64,000 nucleotides of DNA from Pseudomonas sp. (GTDB lineage Bacteria; Pseudomonadota; Gammaproteobacteria; Pseudomonadales; Pseudomonadaceae): positions 1-64,000 of the forward strand of contig JAKUTK010000008.1 in the NCBI GenBank assembly GCA_022448005.1, written 5' to 3'. Positions 45,580 to 54,891 of this stretch are shown here, in pieces; positions within the stretch are counted from its first letter, which is position 1; every line of letters starts with the position of its first letter. The position numbers and the translations under genes were made by a program. Under the pieces are notes generated by a model. The model was given only the letters and a program-made list of their open reading frames with translations. It searched no databases and was not told the origin of the DNA.

Positions 45580-46590
45580 ATGAAGCCTGCTCCGTGGTTC
45601 CTCATCCATTCTTTCGCTCGCGCCTGCCTTGCCGCACTTCGATGTGGGCGTGTGGTTCTGCTCGCGATGACTCCGTTGTTTGTCCAGGCGCAGGGCGAGG
45701 CGCAACCGCTGCCGGTGCTGACACTCAGCGTGTTGCAGTTCGGCACGCCGCATTGGGAACTCGATCATCTCAAGCGTCACAACCTCGACCGGGCCAATGG
45801 CTTTGAGTTGAAGGTGCGCCTGGTGGCTGACCTGCCCGCATCGAGGTTGGCGCTGAGCAGCGGCAGCGTGGATGGCGCGGTCAGCGATTTGCTCTGGGCT
45901 CAGGCGCGCTATGAAGCTGGGACGGCGTATCGCTACCTACCGTTTTCGTCGCAGATCGGCGAAGTATTGGTTAATGATGACAGCGACATTCGCACCCTGG
46001 CTGATCTACGCGGCAAGCGCATTGGGGTCGCCGGCGGGCCGGACGGGCTTGGTTGGCAACTGCTGCAGCAGGTGGCGGCGGGGCAGGGGGTTGACCTGGC
46101 CCGAGAGGCGACGGTGCAGTACGCGGCGCCACCGCTGCTCAGCCAGGCGTTGCGGCGTGGCCAGGTGGATGCGCTGCTGACTTTTTGGCACTTCTCGGCA
46201 CGCCTCCGTGGCGAAGGCGGTGTGCGTATTGCCTTCGGTCTGGATGAGCTGGTCGGAACGCTGGGTCTCGATGCCGATCTCCCGGTGCTCGGCTACCTGT
46301 TCCCGCAAGCCTGGGCCAGTGATCACGATGATCTCCTGCAGCGCTTCTCCCGTGCGTTGCGCGAAACCAAGGACCAGCTGGCAAGTCAACCCGATCTCTG
46401 GCAGGAAATCCGGCCCTTGATGCGGGCCGATAACGACGCGGTGTTCGCCGCGCTGCATGACAGCTTTATCGAAGGCATCCCCCAACCGCTGGACGCGGCG
46501 TGCATCGCTGCGCTGCATCGGCTGTTGCTGATGACCGGCGCCGAGCCGGAACAGCTGATACCCGCGGCGCTGTTTCAGAGTGAACCATGA
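45580..46590 (+). CDS. ABC transporter substrate-binding protein (SsuA/NMT1-like)
   Basis: A 336-residue periplasmic binding protein with a signal peptide (VVLLAMTPLFVQA) and the SsuA/TauA/NMT1 layout: LQFGTPHWELDHLKRHNL, GSVDGAVSDLLWA, LADLRGKRIGVAGGPDGLGW. The ligand is not readable; the family carries sulfonates, nitrate, pyrimidine precursors and others. It overlaps the permease by four bases (ATGA), starting a three-gene importer. Confidence 0.88.
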   Translation: MKPAPWFLIHSFARACLAALRCGRVVLLAMTPLFVQAQGEAQPLPVLTLSVLQFGTPHWELDHLKRHNLDRANGFELKVRLVADLPASRLALSSGSVDGAVSDLLWAQARYEAGTAYRYLPFSSQIGEVLVNDDSDIRTLADLRGKRIGVAGGPDGLGWQLLQQVAAGQGVDLAREATVQYAAPPLLSQALRRGQVDALLTFWHFSARLRGEGGVRIAFGLDELVGTLGLDADLPVLGYLFPQAWASDHDDLLQRFSRALRETKDQLASQPDLWQEIRPLMRADNDAVFAALHDSFIEGIPQPLDAACIAALHRLLLMTGAEPEQLIPAALFQSEP

Positions 46591-47348
46591 CCGGCTCGCG
46601 CTATGCCTGCTGGGTTGCGCTGCCGCTGTTGGTCGCGGTGTGGGCCTTCATTGCGCTGACAGTGGACACACCGCTGCTGCCTTCGCCGGCTGAGGTGGCT
46701 CATGCGTTCTGGCTCGCCGTCCAGAGTGGTGAGCTGCCCCATCATCTGTTGGTCACCCTGCGCCGGGTGCTGATCAGCTTTGCGCTGGCGATGGCGCTGG
46801 GTGCGCTGCTGGGCGTCTGGATGGGGCGTTCGCGGTTAGCCAACGCGGTGCTCGATCCCCTGCTAGTGCTGTTTCTCAACCTTCCGGCACTGGTCACCAT
46901 CATCCTGCTCTACGTCTGGTTTGGTCTGGTAGAAGCGGCGGCGGTGCTGGCGGTGGTGATCAACAAGGTGCCTAACGTGGCGGTCACCGTACGCGAAGGC
47001 GCGCGCAGCATCGATCCGAAGCTGGAGCAGATGGCGCAGGTATACGACTTCAACCGCTGGCAGCGGGTGGTGAACGTCTGGCTGCCGCAGCTGTTTCCCT
47101 ATCTGATGGCGGCGACTCGCGGTGGGCTGGCGCTGATCTGGAAGATCGTCCTGGTGGTCGAGTTGTTGGGCCGTTCCGATGGCGTCGGCTTCCAGCTGCA
47201 CATGGCCTTTCAGGTGTTCGACGTGGCGAGCATATTGGCCTACAGCCTGGCCTTCATCGCTGTCGTACAATTGATTGAATTGGCGCTGCTGCAGCCGCTG
47301 GAGCGTCACGCATCGAGCTGGCGCAACGCTGGGATGCAGCATGCTTGA
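46587..47348 (+). CDS. ABC transporter permease
   Basis: A 253-residue inner-membrane permease of the BPD_transp_1 type with about six helices and the cytoplasmic coupling segment EGARSIDPKLEQMAQVY followed by RVVNVWLPQLFPYLMA, matching SsuC/TauC proteins. It overlaps both partners (4 bases upstream, 8 downstream), consistent with a coupled unit. Confidence 0.92.
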   Translation: MTGSRYACWVALPLLVAVWAFIALTVDTPLLPSPAEVAHAFWLAVQSGELPHHLLVTLRRVLISFALAMALGALLGVWMGRSRLANAVLDPLLVLFLNLPALVTIILLYVWFGLVEAAAVLAVVINKVPNVAVTVREGARSIDPKLEQMAQVYDFNRWQRVVNVWLPQLFPYLMAATRGGLALIWKIVLVVELLGRSDGVGFQLHMAFQVFDVASILAYSLAFIAVVQLIELALLQPLERHASSWRNAGMQHA

Positions 47349-48000
47349 GGTGCGCATCGATGGCGTGGCGGCAGGCCATCCGGTACTGGGCGTGATCAAT
47401 GCGCAGGTGCGGGCCGGGGAGCGCATCTGCCTGTTGGGCCCCTCCGGTGTCGGCAAGACCACCTTGCTCAATGCCATTGCCGGGCTTGACCCGCGTCTGG
47501 CGCCGATGGTCCGACTACAACCCGGCCTACGCATCGGCTACCTGTTTCAGGAGCACCGCCTGCTGCCGTGGTACACGGTGCGGCAGAACCTCAAGCTGGT
47601 CGGCGCAACCGCAGGCGATATCGATCGGCTGCTGGCTGATGTTGGCTTGAGTGATGCGGGTGATCGGCTGCCGGATCAGCTCTCGCTGGGTATGGCGCGT
47701 CGCGCGTCGCTGGCCCGTAGCCTGGCAATCAGGCCGGATCTGCTCCTGCTCGATGAACCCTTTGCTTCACTCGACCCGGAGCGTGCCGCCGAACTGCGCG
47801 AGCTGATCGTTCGGCTGCTCGATGCGCAGCCACAGATGGCGCTGATCTGTGTGACCCACGATGCCCACGACGCCGATCAACTGGCCAATCGTCTGTGGTA
47901 CATGAGCGGCCAGCCTGCCACCCTGCGCTGGGATCGGCCCGTTATGGCCGGTGCCAGCGCCAGTCAGCTCTGCGAGCAGTTGCGCACGCTCCAGGTCTGA
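47341..48000 (+). CDS. ABC transporter ATP-binding protein
   Basis: A 219-residue ATPase: Walker A GPSGVGKTT, Q-loop FQEHRLLPW, Walker B LLLLDEPFASLD, H-loop THDAHDAD. The signature reads LSLGMARR, where LSGGQ is usual; Met replaces Gln and Leu replaces the first Gly position. It overlaps the permease by 8 bases. Completes an SsuABC-like importer. Confidence 0.92.
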   Translation: MLEVRIDGVAAGHPVLGVINAQVRAGERICLLGPSGVGKTTLLNAIAGLDPRLAPMVRLQPGLRIGYLFQEHRLLPWYTVRQNLKLVGATAGDIDRLLADVGLSDAGDRLPDQLSLGMARRASLARSLAIRPDLLLLDEPFASLDPERAAELRELIVRLLDAQPQMALICVTHDAHDADQLANRLWYMSGQPATLRWDRPVMAGASASQLCEQLRTLQV

Positions 48001-48037
48001 AAAGGCTTGCTGGCCGCGCCATACCGGCCGCGCTCAC

Positions 48038-49303
48038 TCAGCCAGCTGCCAGCTGAGTCAGGGCATGCAGCAGCAGCCCGACCAGCCCGCCAACCAGCGT
48101 GCCGTTGATGCGGATGTACTGCAGGTCTTTGCCAACGCTCTGTTCCATCTGCTCGACCAGTTCGCGGCTCTCCCAGTTTTCCACGCGCTGTGCGATGTAC
48201 TTGCCGATCTGCCCGCGGTAACGCTCGAGCAGGCTCGGCGCGGCGGCCATCAGCTGTTCGTTGATCCAGGTGCGCATGGCGGTGTCCGCCGCCAGCGAGT
48301 CGCCCAGACCTTGAGTCAGGCGCACGATCCGCTTGCCGATGCGCGAATCCGGGCTTTCCAGATCGGCCTCCAGCCACTCGGTCAGCTCACGCCAGAGCGT
48401 CCGCAGGTAGTCGGTGGTCGCGGGGTGCTCCAGCAATTGGGCGACGATGCGCTCGACCTCCAGCCGATAGGCCGGATCATGCTTGAGTCGATCAATGTAT
48501 TCGCTAACGTGTTCGTCGAAACGCTCGCGCAGAGGATGTTCAGGGTCACCGGCAATCTCGGCGATCACCGCTGATACGCCGTCGACGAACTTGTTGGCCG
48601 ACCAACCACCGACTGCCTTGCCGAGTCCCAGGTAGCGCAGCGTGCGGACCTCGGCGGTGATGGCGTCGGCCACCAGTGCACGGGTGTCATCGTCCTGCAG
48701 CAGTGCATCGACCTTGATCAGCGCTTCATCGAGCATCGCCTGGTGCTTGCCCTGGCGCGTAAGCATTTCCAGCACCTGCCCGCAGATCGGTGCGAGATCG
48801 ACCTTGCGCGCGCGGTTGATCAGCTTGGCCTGGACGAAGGCTTGCACGCGCTCGTCGTGCAGCGACTCGACGCCGAACCTCGCCATGTTGGTGAGCTGAC
48901 CGCCCACCGCTTCGGCGTTGGCGGGATGGCGCAGCCAGTTGGCGAGTCGGCCGCCGATATCGAGGGCTTCGAGCTTGGCCAGCACCATTGGAGTGGACAA
49001 GAAGTGAGTGGTGATGAAGCTCGACAGGTTTTGTCCGATGCGCGCCTTGCTGCGCGGGATGATCGCCGTGTGGGGGATCGGCAGGCCGAGCGGGTGACGG
49101 AACAGGGCGGTCACGGCGAACCAGTCGGCAATCGCACCAACCATCGCCGCTTCAGCGAAGGAAGCGAGATAGCCCCAGGCCGGGTGGCGCGGTTCCATGG
49201 CGGTTGCGATGACATAAAGCAACGCAGCGAGTAGCAGCAGCAGGCCGGCGACCAGCTTCATTCGTGTGACGGGGGATTGCCAGCGGCGGTGCAGAGGGCT
49301 CAT
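48038..49303 (-). CDS. DUF445 (YjiN-like) membrane protein
   Basis: A 421-residue DUF445 protein. Membrane segments near residues 15-30 and 395-420 bracket a long helical domain; the family signature AAMVGAIADWFAVTALFRHPLGLPIPHTAI is visible (cited in part: IADWFAVTALFRHPLG). AGAGGAA precedes the ATG. Role unknown; in other bacteria DUF445 proteins are membrane-bound and linked to envelope integrity. Confidence 0.9.
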   Translation of the reverse strand: MSPLHRRWQSPVTRMKLVAGLLLLLAALLYVIATAMEPRHPAWGYLASFAEAAMVGAIADWFAVTALFRHPLGLPIPHTAIIPRSKARIGQNLSSFITTHFLSTPMVLAKLEALDIGGRLANWLRHPANAEAVGGQLTNMARFGVESLHDERVQAFVQAKLINRARKVDLAPICGQVLEMLTRQGKHQAMLDEALIKVDALLQDDDTRALVADAITAEVRTLRYLGLGKAVGGWSANKFVDGVSAVIAEIAGDPEHPLRERFDEHVSEYIDRLKHDPAYRLEVERIVAQLLEHPATTDYLRTLWRELTEWLEADLESPDSRIGKRIVRLTQGLGDSLAADTAMRTWINEQLMAAAPSLLERYRGQIGKYIAQRVENWESRELVEQMEQSVGKDLQYIRINGTLVGGLVGLLLHALTQLAAG

Positions 49304-49366
49304 GCGATTCCTCTTTGCGGCGAAATGGTGTGCGGGGTGTTACTCAGGCGTATCGGGTACTGCCGA

Positions 49367-49393
49367 CGGGTCTGCCTGTACAAGACAGACCCG
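49367..49393. terminator. Hairpin between DUF445 and hypothetical genes
   Basis: CGGGTCTG (49367-49374) and CAGACCCG (49386-49393) pair across 11 bases, 38 bases beyond the hypothetical gene's stop on the minus strand; no T-run. Confidence 0.55.
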
Positions 49394-49431
49394 GCTAGCG
49401 AGGTGAGGGTTCGGTAACGTCTGCGTGCGGC

Positions 49432-49824
49432 TTATTCCTCGTCGTCTTCCTCGCGCAGCAGCACGTAGCTGTCGTCGTCCAGCCGCTCGCAGACGTAGAA
49501 CATGGAGATGCTGCCGTCCTGTTCGGTCACGGCCGCATAGTCGTCCGCCTCGACGGTGAAGAAACCCTTGGAGTCTGAGCCGTGCTCACTGGCAAACACG
49601 GCGGTAAAGAAAGCGTCTTCCGGCATGCCGTCGAAGTAGTCGGCCCGCGCCTTGGCGTCCCATTCCCGCGGCGGCTCGAACTGCCCGGTGATGATCACGC
49701 GGGCATCACCCATGTCGCGCTCTTCGCCGTCCGGGTCCGTTTCGTGAGCGCGGTAGATCGTGCAGTTGAGCGCTTCCGGGTCGGCCAGAATACTGTCGCG
49801 CGAAGGGGTTTGGGTGGCAGGCAT
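49432..49824 (-). CDS. Acidic conserved hypothetical protein
   Basis: A 130-residue, strongly acidic protein (ends LLREEDDEE) with no recognised domain. Internal Trp/Tyr/Phe residues (EPPREWDAKARADYFDGM) suggest a folded core. GGAG precedes the ATG. The gene is 41 bases after the hairpin-bounded DUF445 gene on the same strand but probably separate. Confidence 0.75.
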   Translation of the reverse strand: MPATQTPSRDSILADPEALNCTIYRAHETDPDGEERDMGDARVIITGQFEPPREWDAKARADYFDGMPEDAFFTAVFASEHGSDSKGFFTVEADDYAAVTEQDGSISMFYVCERLDDDSYVLLREEDDEE

Positions 49825-50025
49825 GGCAGGCAGCTCCGGTCAAAGTTTGGATTGTCGGCAGTGTGGTGGAGTACAGGGGTCGCTGCAATCGCAAGTTGGA
49901 AAGGGCGATGGATTCTTTTGGCTGCAGAGCACTGATCGGACCGCCGGTGCCCGGACAGGCGAACGCTGCAGGGCGCCTGTTGCTCCAATCGGGTAGACCC
50001 TTTGCACCAAGCCAACGAGGTAGCC

Positions 50026-50169
50026 ATGAACCAGAGCGACCAGACTCAGCCTGAGCAGAACAAGCCAGCCGACGACCTGCCGGACGTCACCATGACCGAC
50101 GCCGGCGAGAAGGAAGCGGGTGAGGACCCTGATTTCGACGAAGTCGAAGGCGACGACAACCGGGGCTAG
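50026..50169 (+). CDS. Small acidic protein (47 residues)
   Basis: A short open frame with Shine-Dalgarno GAGG about 7 bases before ATG, and a very acidic, polar composition (MNQSDQTQPEQ...DFDEVEGDDNRG). No family is recognised. Codon pattern is regular and the next gene (73 residues) lies 119 bases downstream on the same strand. Coding status is likely but not certain. Confidence 0.5.
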   Translation: MNQSDQTQPEQNKPADDLPDVTMTDAGEKEAGEDPDFDEVEGDDNRG

Positions 50170-50288
50170 CCCGCTGACGTTCGTTTGCCGCACCGGCTGC
50201 AAGCCAGTCGGTACGTCTAATGGCGCACTCACTCGCCGCTTTCTTGCTTAAGAAGCGGGTCGCGCAGATTTCATAGAAGGAACACAGC

Positions 50289-50510
50289 ATGGACAAATAC
50301 CACGTGAACCCCACCCCGATGGGCTGGGAGCTGACCGATCAGCAGTCTCAGGAAACGGTGTTGCGTACTCTCACCAAAGACGAAATGTTCACCGGCCTGG
50401 ACAGTTTGATGGAAGGCAAGACCGCATCGGTCGAGGTCTACGATCGCCACGGGACGTTGGAAGAAGAGCGGCCGTATCCGGGCAGCAGTCATCCGGTGTC
50501 GACTCGTTAG
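50289..50510 (+). CDS. Small DUF2188-like protein
   Basis: A 73-residue protein opening MDKYHVNPTPMGWELTDQ, and ending with an EERPYPGSSHPV tail; the strand pattern resembles DUF2188 (a small protein of unknown function with YHVxPxxxGW and a late GxxxEERxY). GAAGGAA lies upstream of the ATG. Confidence 0.65.
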   Translation: MDKYHVNPTPMGWELTDQQSQETVLRTLTKDEMFTGLDSLMEGKTASVEVYDRHGTLEEERPYPGSSHPVSTR

Positions 50511-50971
50511 CCACCGTCGTATCACAGACCCCGATGCGTTTGATGCGCCGCGCGAGACGCGTCAAGTTTCATTGAATGGAGGATAGCCCTGCCTCCAAAG
50601 TGTGAACTCGAGACCCAAGCGTCAAGCAACCGGTACAGGTTTTTTTGACTGGACAGAGGACTGCAGTCAGGTCAATATTAAAATGCCATCAGGGCAGCGG
50701 GCTGTTGTTGTACCGGAATGCTCAACACTTGGTATGCATAACGCCGTCAAAGGAATGATCGGGGCAGTTGGATGACTGCTCTGTGCGTCGTTGAATTCAT
50801 GGATGGCTCTAACGCTTGTTGTTCGTCCCCTGTCTTCACTTCTTCAAGTGCGTCTCTGCACATTGTTCCTGTTCATATCGCTGTTCTGGCGGCCTGAGGG
50901 ATGCCGGTTTGGCAGGGCTGTGTTTGCCCGCCTGGTGTCACTCGGACCTTATGGATCAAGGACCAGAAGAC
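50511..50971. other. 461-base region upstream of the lipoprotein operon
   Basis: No gene is supported. It contains the inverted repeat TGGAGG...CCTCCA (about 50577-50599), the palindrome GACTGCAGTC (about 50660-50669) and a TATTAAAA stretch near 50677, which may be the promoter -10 region of the operon. AAGGA lies shortly before the operon's ATG. Confidence 0.5.
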
Positions 50972-52411
50972 ATGAACAGCAGAACTTTCCCTTCTCGATT
51001 GCTGGTGCTAGCAGGCTGTTTCGCCTTGGCCAGTGGTTGTCAGACACTCGCACCCACCCAGAAAGCGGCGGACTTCAACCAACTCTACGTCTCCGGCGCC
51101 TATCAAGCTGCCGCTGACGCAGCGCTTTCCAATGCCGGCGGTCTCTCAACTACCCAGAAACCTGAACTGCTCTGGTCGCTACAGGCTGGCACGGCTCTTA
51201 CGGCCAGCGGCCAATTTGCGCTGAGCAATCAGGTCTTTGATGCCGCGGAGAACCTGGCCAAGGAAGAGGATACCGAGCACCTTGCGCGCAAAGGGTTCGA
51301 GAAACTCACCTCTACCCTGGTGAATAACAACCTGAACAGGTATTCGCCGGCTGTGTATGACGGGGTGATGATCAATACCTACAAAGCGCTGAATAACATT
51401 TTTCTCAGCGATGCACAGAATGCGCGCATCGAGTTCAACCGCGCTGCGGACCGTCAGCGCCGTGCGGAAGAGCTTTTCCGCAGCAAGATTGAGGAATTGA
51501 AGCAAAAGCAGGCGAAAGCGAAGGACGAGCAAGCGTCGTCGACGACTGCCGGCATGCCTCAGCCTGATCGCGATCAGGCTGAAAAAACGGTGTATGACGC
51601 CTATCCTGAGCTCGCCGACTGGCAGGTCTACCCGGACTTCGTTAACCCCTACACGGACTATCTGCACGGGCTCTATTTCATGCTCGGCGGCACAGACAAG
51701 GATGATCTGGGCAAGGCGCGGGATTCGCTGCGTCGGGTTGCAGGAATGAATCCCACCAACCCTGCGATCAAGACTGACCTCAAGGTCGTCGACAACTTGA
51801 TACGCGGCAAATGGCGCAAGCAGAAGCTGAACCCTGCGGTATGGGTCATTTTCGAGAACGGCTTGGGGCCTCAAGTAGAAGAGCTGTTGATACCGATTCC
51901 GCTGTTTGTGGTGAACAACAAGGTCGAGTACTCACAGCTTGCACTGCCGAAGCTGAAACTGCGTGAGCAGGCCTACGATCACCTCGAGCTTTTTTCCGGC
52001 AAGCGTTCACTGGGTAAGACCGAGCAGCTGGCCAGCCTCGATCGTGTCGTGCAAACCGAATTCAAGCGCGAGTTCCCGCTGAAGGTTACCGAAGCCGTCA
52101 TCAGTACGCTGACCAAGGGCGTCATTCAGTATCAGGCGCGCAAGGAAGGTGGACTCGCTGGCGCCTTGGCTGCCGGCATCTATCAGGCGGTTACCACTCG
52201 CGCCGATACGCGTATCTGGAGCGCGCTTCCGAAGGAAGTGCAGGTGGCACGTGTTCGCCGTCCGGATGATCGCAAACTCACCATCAATGGACCTGGGCTC
52301 CTGACGCCGCTGCAAATCGAATTGCCGGACGCACAGTTCTCCATCGTCTACGTCAAGGCGGCGGCACCGGGTACGCAACCGGTTTACCAGATCGCCAGCT
52401 ACAAGCCTTGA
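50972..52411 (+). CDS. COG3014-like lipoprotein
   Basis: A 479-residue lipoprotein; lipobox LASGC with Cys23 and a preceding hydrophobic run (LLVLAGCFALA). The mature part has repeated helical pairs like a TPR (YSPAVYDGVMINTYKALNNI, NAARIEF-type helices), a basic/Glu-Lys coiled segment (EELKQKQAKAKDEQ) and a C-terminal beta-rich domain. It matches proteins of the COG3014 group, uncharacterised. ATG at 50972 follows AAGGA. First of a tight operon with YcfL, LpoB-like and CsgG-like proteins. Confidence 0.85.
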   Translation: MNSRTFPSRLLVLAGCFALASGCQTLAPTQKAADFNQLYVSGAYQAAADAALSNAGGLSTTQKPELLWSLQAGTALTASGQFALSNQVFDAAENLAKEEDTEHLARKGFEKLTSTLVNNNLNRYSPAVYDGVMINTYKALNNIFLSDAQNARIEFNRAADRQRRAEELFRSKIEELKQKQAKAKDEQASSTTAGMPQPDRDQAEKTVYDAYPELADWQVYPDFVNPYTDYLHGLYFMLGGTDKDDLGKARDSLRRVAGMNPTNPAIKTDLKVVDNLIRGKWRKQKLNPAVWVIFENGLGPQVEELLIPIPLFVVNNKVEYSQLALPKLKLREQAYDHLELFSGKRSLGKTEQLASLDRVVQTEFKREFPLKVTEAVISTLTKGVIQYQARKEGGLAGALAAGIYQAVTTRADTRIWSALPKEVQVARVRRPDDRKLTINGPGLLTPLQIELPDAQFSIVYVKAAAPGTQPVYQIASYKP

Positions 52412-52421
52412 GGCCTGAACC

Positions 52422-52838
52422 ATGATTATTCGCGCTCTGCTACTGGTCGCGGTACTGATCGTTTCCGGCTGCCAGACCAAAACGCCGGACATCGAGCACC
52501 CGCATTTGGTCATCGGGCCACGGGCCAGCAGCTATCTGCAAATCGAAGGTGTGCAGGACGGAACGGCTTCCGGCGACCTGCTGCGCGCTGGGGTACGCCT
52601 GCACAGCATCAGCAACGTGCGGCAGACGCTGCGCTTTCGCTTCGAGTGGCTAGATGCCTCTGGTTTCGAGCTTCGAGGCCTGGCGGGGCGTTGGGAGCGG
52701 CTGGAGCTTCGACCGCAGGTTAGCCAATCGCTCGACCGCATCGCGCCGTCTCCGAAAGCGACGAACTACCGCATCCACCTGTTCGATATCAACACACCTG
52801 CCAACGGCAACCCTCATACATCAGGAAGTAATCCATGA
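52422..52838 (+). CDS. ycfL: YcfL-like (DUF1425) lipoprotein
   Basis: A 138-residue lipoprotein with the lipobox VSGC (Cys near residue 16) and the DUF1425/YcfL pattern: VRQTLRFRFEWLDASGFEL then the short beta-rich tail RIHLFDINT. In E. coli ycfL lies beside lpoB (ycfM). Here the stop overlaps the LpoB-like gene by four bases. Confidence 0.87.
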   Translation: MIIRALLLVAVLIVSGCQTKTPDIEHPHLVIGPRASSYLQIEGVQDGTASGDLLRAGVRLHSISNVRQTLRFRFEWLDASGFELRGLAGRWERLELRPQVSQSLDRIAPSPKATNYRIHLFDINTPANGNPHTSGSNP

Positions 52839-53458
52839 AGATTCAGTCCGCCTCCGCCCTTTTTCGAGTTGCCGGGATGGCTGCGCTATTGGGCCTAACC
52901 GTAGGCTGCGCACCCCAGACACAGCTGCTCTCGTCGTCTTCAGTCGACCGCCCGATAACGCTGGGCCTCAGTGCTGCGGATTTCGAGCAAGCCGCTGCGG
53001 CCGCAACGCAATCGATGCTGGAATCCGGCGCGGTCGAGCGCAATGACGGCAAGAAACACATCATGGTCGTGTCGAGCGTGCTGAACGACACGATGCAGCG
53101 CATCGACACCGATCAGCTGGTCAAGAAGATCCGCGTCGAGCTGCTGCGCAGTGGCAAGGTCATGGTCACTACTGCCATCGGCCTGAATGGTGCGGAAGAT
53201 CAAATGAACACCGCTTTTTCTGAGCTCAGCCAGTCACGCAAGGTGGATCGCTCGACCCTGGTCAAACAAAAACTGGCGGCTCCGAACATGAGCCTGTCCG
53301 GCAAGATCCTGCAACGCAACAACCGCGTCGATGGCAACAAGGAACTGGTCGAGTATTACTTCCAGATGACCCTGAGCGACCTGCAGAACGGTCTCGCTGT
53401 GTGGGAAGGCGAGGAACAAATCAGCAAGCTTGGCAGTGCCAAGGGCACCTCTTGGTAA
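52835..53458 (+). CDS. LpoB-like penicillin-binding protein activator lipoprotein
   Basis: A 207-residue lipoprotein; lipobox LTVGC and the LpoB fold: KKHIMVVSSVLNDTMQRIDT, IRVELLRSGKVMVTTA, NMSLSGKILQRNN and ending WEGEEQISKLGSAKGTSW, as in LpoB/YcfM. E. coli LpoB activates PBP1B from the outer membrane. Whether this one does so cannot be told; the long Pro-rich linker of E. coli LpoB is absent. Confidence 0.85.
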   Translation: MKIQSASALFRVAGMAALLGLTVGCAPQTQLLSSSSVDRPITLGLSAADFEQAAAAATQSMLESGAVERNDGKKHIMVVSSVLNDTMQRIDTDQLVKKIRVELLRSGKVMVTTAIGLNGAEDQMNTAFSELSQSRKVDRSTLVKQKLAAPNMSLSGKILQRNNRVDGNKELVEYYFQMTLSDLQNGLAVWEGEEQISKLGSAKGTSW

Positions 53459-53468
53459 GGACACTGAC

Positions 53469-54881
53469 ATGAAAAAGTTGATTGGCAAAACACTGATCGC
53501 GTTGGCCATCGCCGGCGCTGTGCCGGCGCTGCATGCGCAGGAACCGGTTGCGGTCGCGGCGGTTATCTCCGAGCAGGAGCTGGACACAGCAGCCGCAAAC
53601 ATTGCCGCTGCTGCGAAGCCTGACGTCAGTGACCCGGGCCTTAAAATCGAAACACTGATTGAAGACTTCGAAGCTTCGGCGCTGGGGCAGGCCTTTCGTG
53701 ATCGGCCCGGCATGTTCTACGCAACCGCCAGCAGCTCGGTGATGGTAGGTCCCGACAGCCGCGACTGGGGGAACGCCCGTGTCATGGCTTACAAGGACGC
53801 CCTGCTCAAGGCGCAAGCCAAGTACGTGGAGTTCTTAGGCGTCAGCGTCCGCGCTGAGAGCCTCAGCCGCCTGTTCGACGACAAATCGCAGATGCCCTCG
53901 TTCAGCGAGTCCGACCTGCGAGCAAACGGCAAGCTCGGCGAGCTGTTCGACAAGGCGGTTGCAGTGGTCGGGGGCAAGCTCGACGGTGAGTTGCAGGAGA
54001 TGGGCATCGACCCGCAGGAGTTCCGCGCTGCACCGGTGGAAAAGCGCGCCAAGATGTTCGAACGCTCCGTTTCCGAGAGCACCGTGACCCGGGCTCGCCA
54101 GAGCCTGACCGGCGTCATCCCGGTGAAGACGTTCGAGGCCTACAACGAAAATGGCGATCATGCCGTGGCGGTAGCCATCGTCGCATCCAGCAAATTTCGT
54201 CAGTTTGTCTATGACATTACCCAGAGCAAGGGCGACATCGCTGCTGACCCGACCAAGGCGAGCCAGCAGCCCTTGCTGCAACTCTTGCGCGCCGATAAGA
54301 CGGCATTGATCGACGAGTTTGGAATTCGACGCATGTACGACGAGCAGGGCTATCCAGTGCTCGTATCGTTCGGCCAGTCGAGTAACCCCTATCGTGGTGA
54401 CGACTTCCAACAGCGTGCTGACAACCGTGAGCTTTCCTATGCCAGCGCCAAGTCAGCGAGTTACGCGAACTTTGCCTATCTGTTCAATGCGACCGGCAGC
54501 ACTGAACAGACTGAAAGCAAGAAGATGGTGCGTGAAACCACTGGCGTAGCGACAGCCGAGGGGCAGAACGTCACAGAGTCTGAGGAGCAGACGCTGCAGT
54601 TCGTCAGCACGATGGATCGGCAGATTGCCGCGCGCGGCAGCATTTCGAATCTGCCGGGCACCCGTGAGCTGTTCCGCTGGAGCGCCAATCACCCGCTTTA
54701 TGGACACGAGATCAACGGCGTGGTGTACGTCTGGCATCCGCTTGCCGAGCAGAATGCTAGAGGGTTGCGCGATTTCAAACCCGCGCGGACCTCAAGCAAT
54801 ACGCAAACTACGCAGCGCCGCAGTGACGGTCAGGCCGGCACGAGCCAAAGCCGCAACTTGATGTCAGCTGACGATTTCTGA
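53469..54881 (+). CDS. Secreted protein of unknown function (DUF6844-like)
   Basis: A 470-residue protein with a signal peptide (ALIALAIAGAVPALHAQ) and no lipobox. The N-terminal third is helical; the middle holds VFMKTFEAYNE-like strands (VIPVKTFEAYNENGDHAVAV), and the C-terminal tail is a polar, Ser/Gln/Thr-rich stretch. No enzyme motif is seen. ATG at 53469 follows AAGGA; an in-frame start at 53430 is inside the preceding gene. The gene is found in similar lipoprotein operons in other gammaproteobacteria by my recollection. It may be the secreted partner of the CsgG-like pore. Confidence 0.8.
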   Translation: MKKLIGKTLIALAIAGAVPALHAQEPVAVAAVISEQELDTAAANIAAAAKPDVSDPGLKIETLIEDFEASALGQAFRDRPGMFYATASSSVMVGPDSRDWGNARVMAYKDALLKAQAKYVEFLGVSVRAESLSRLFDDKSQMPSFSESDLRANGKLGELFDKAVAVVGGKLDGELQEMGIDPQEFRAAPVEKRAKMFERSVSESTVTRARQSLTGVIPVKTFEAYNENGDHAVAVAIVASSKFRQFVYDITQSKGDIAADPTKASQQPLLQLLRADKTALIDEFGIRRMYDEQGYPVLVSFGQSSNPYRGDDFQQRADNRELSYASAKSASYANFAYLFNATGSTEQTESKKMVRETTGVATAEGQNVTESEEQTLQFVSTMDRQIAARGSISNLPGTRELFRWSANHPLYGHEINGVVYVWHPLAEQNARGLRDFKPARTSSNTQTTQRRSDGQAGTSQSRNLMSADDF

Positions 54882-54891
54882 GGAAGATCCC

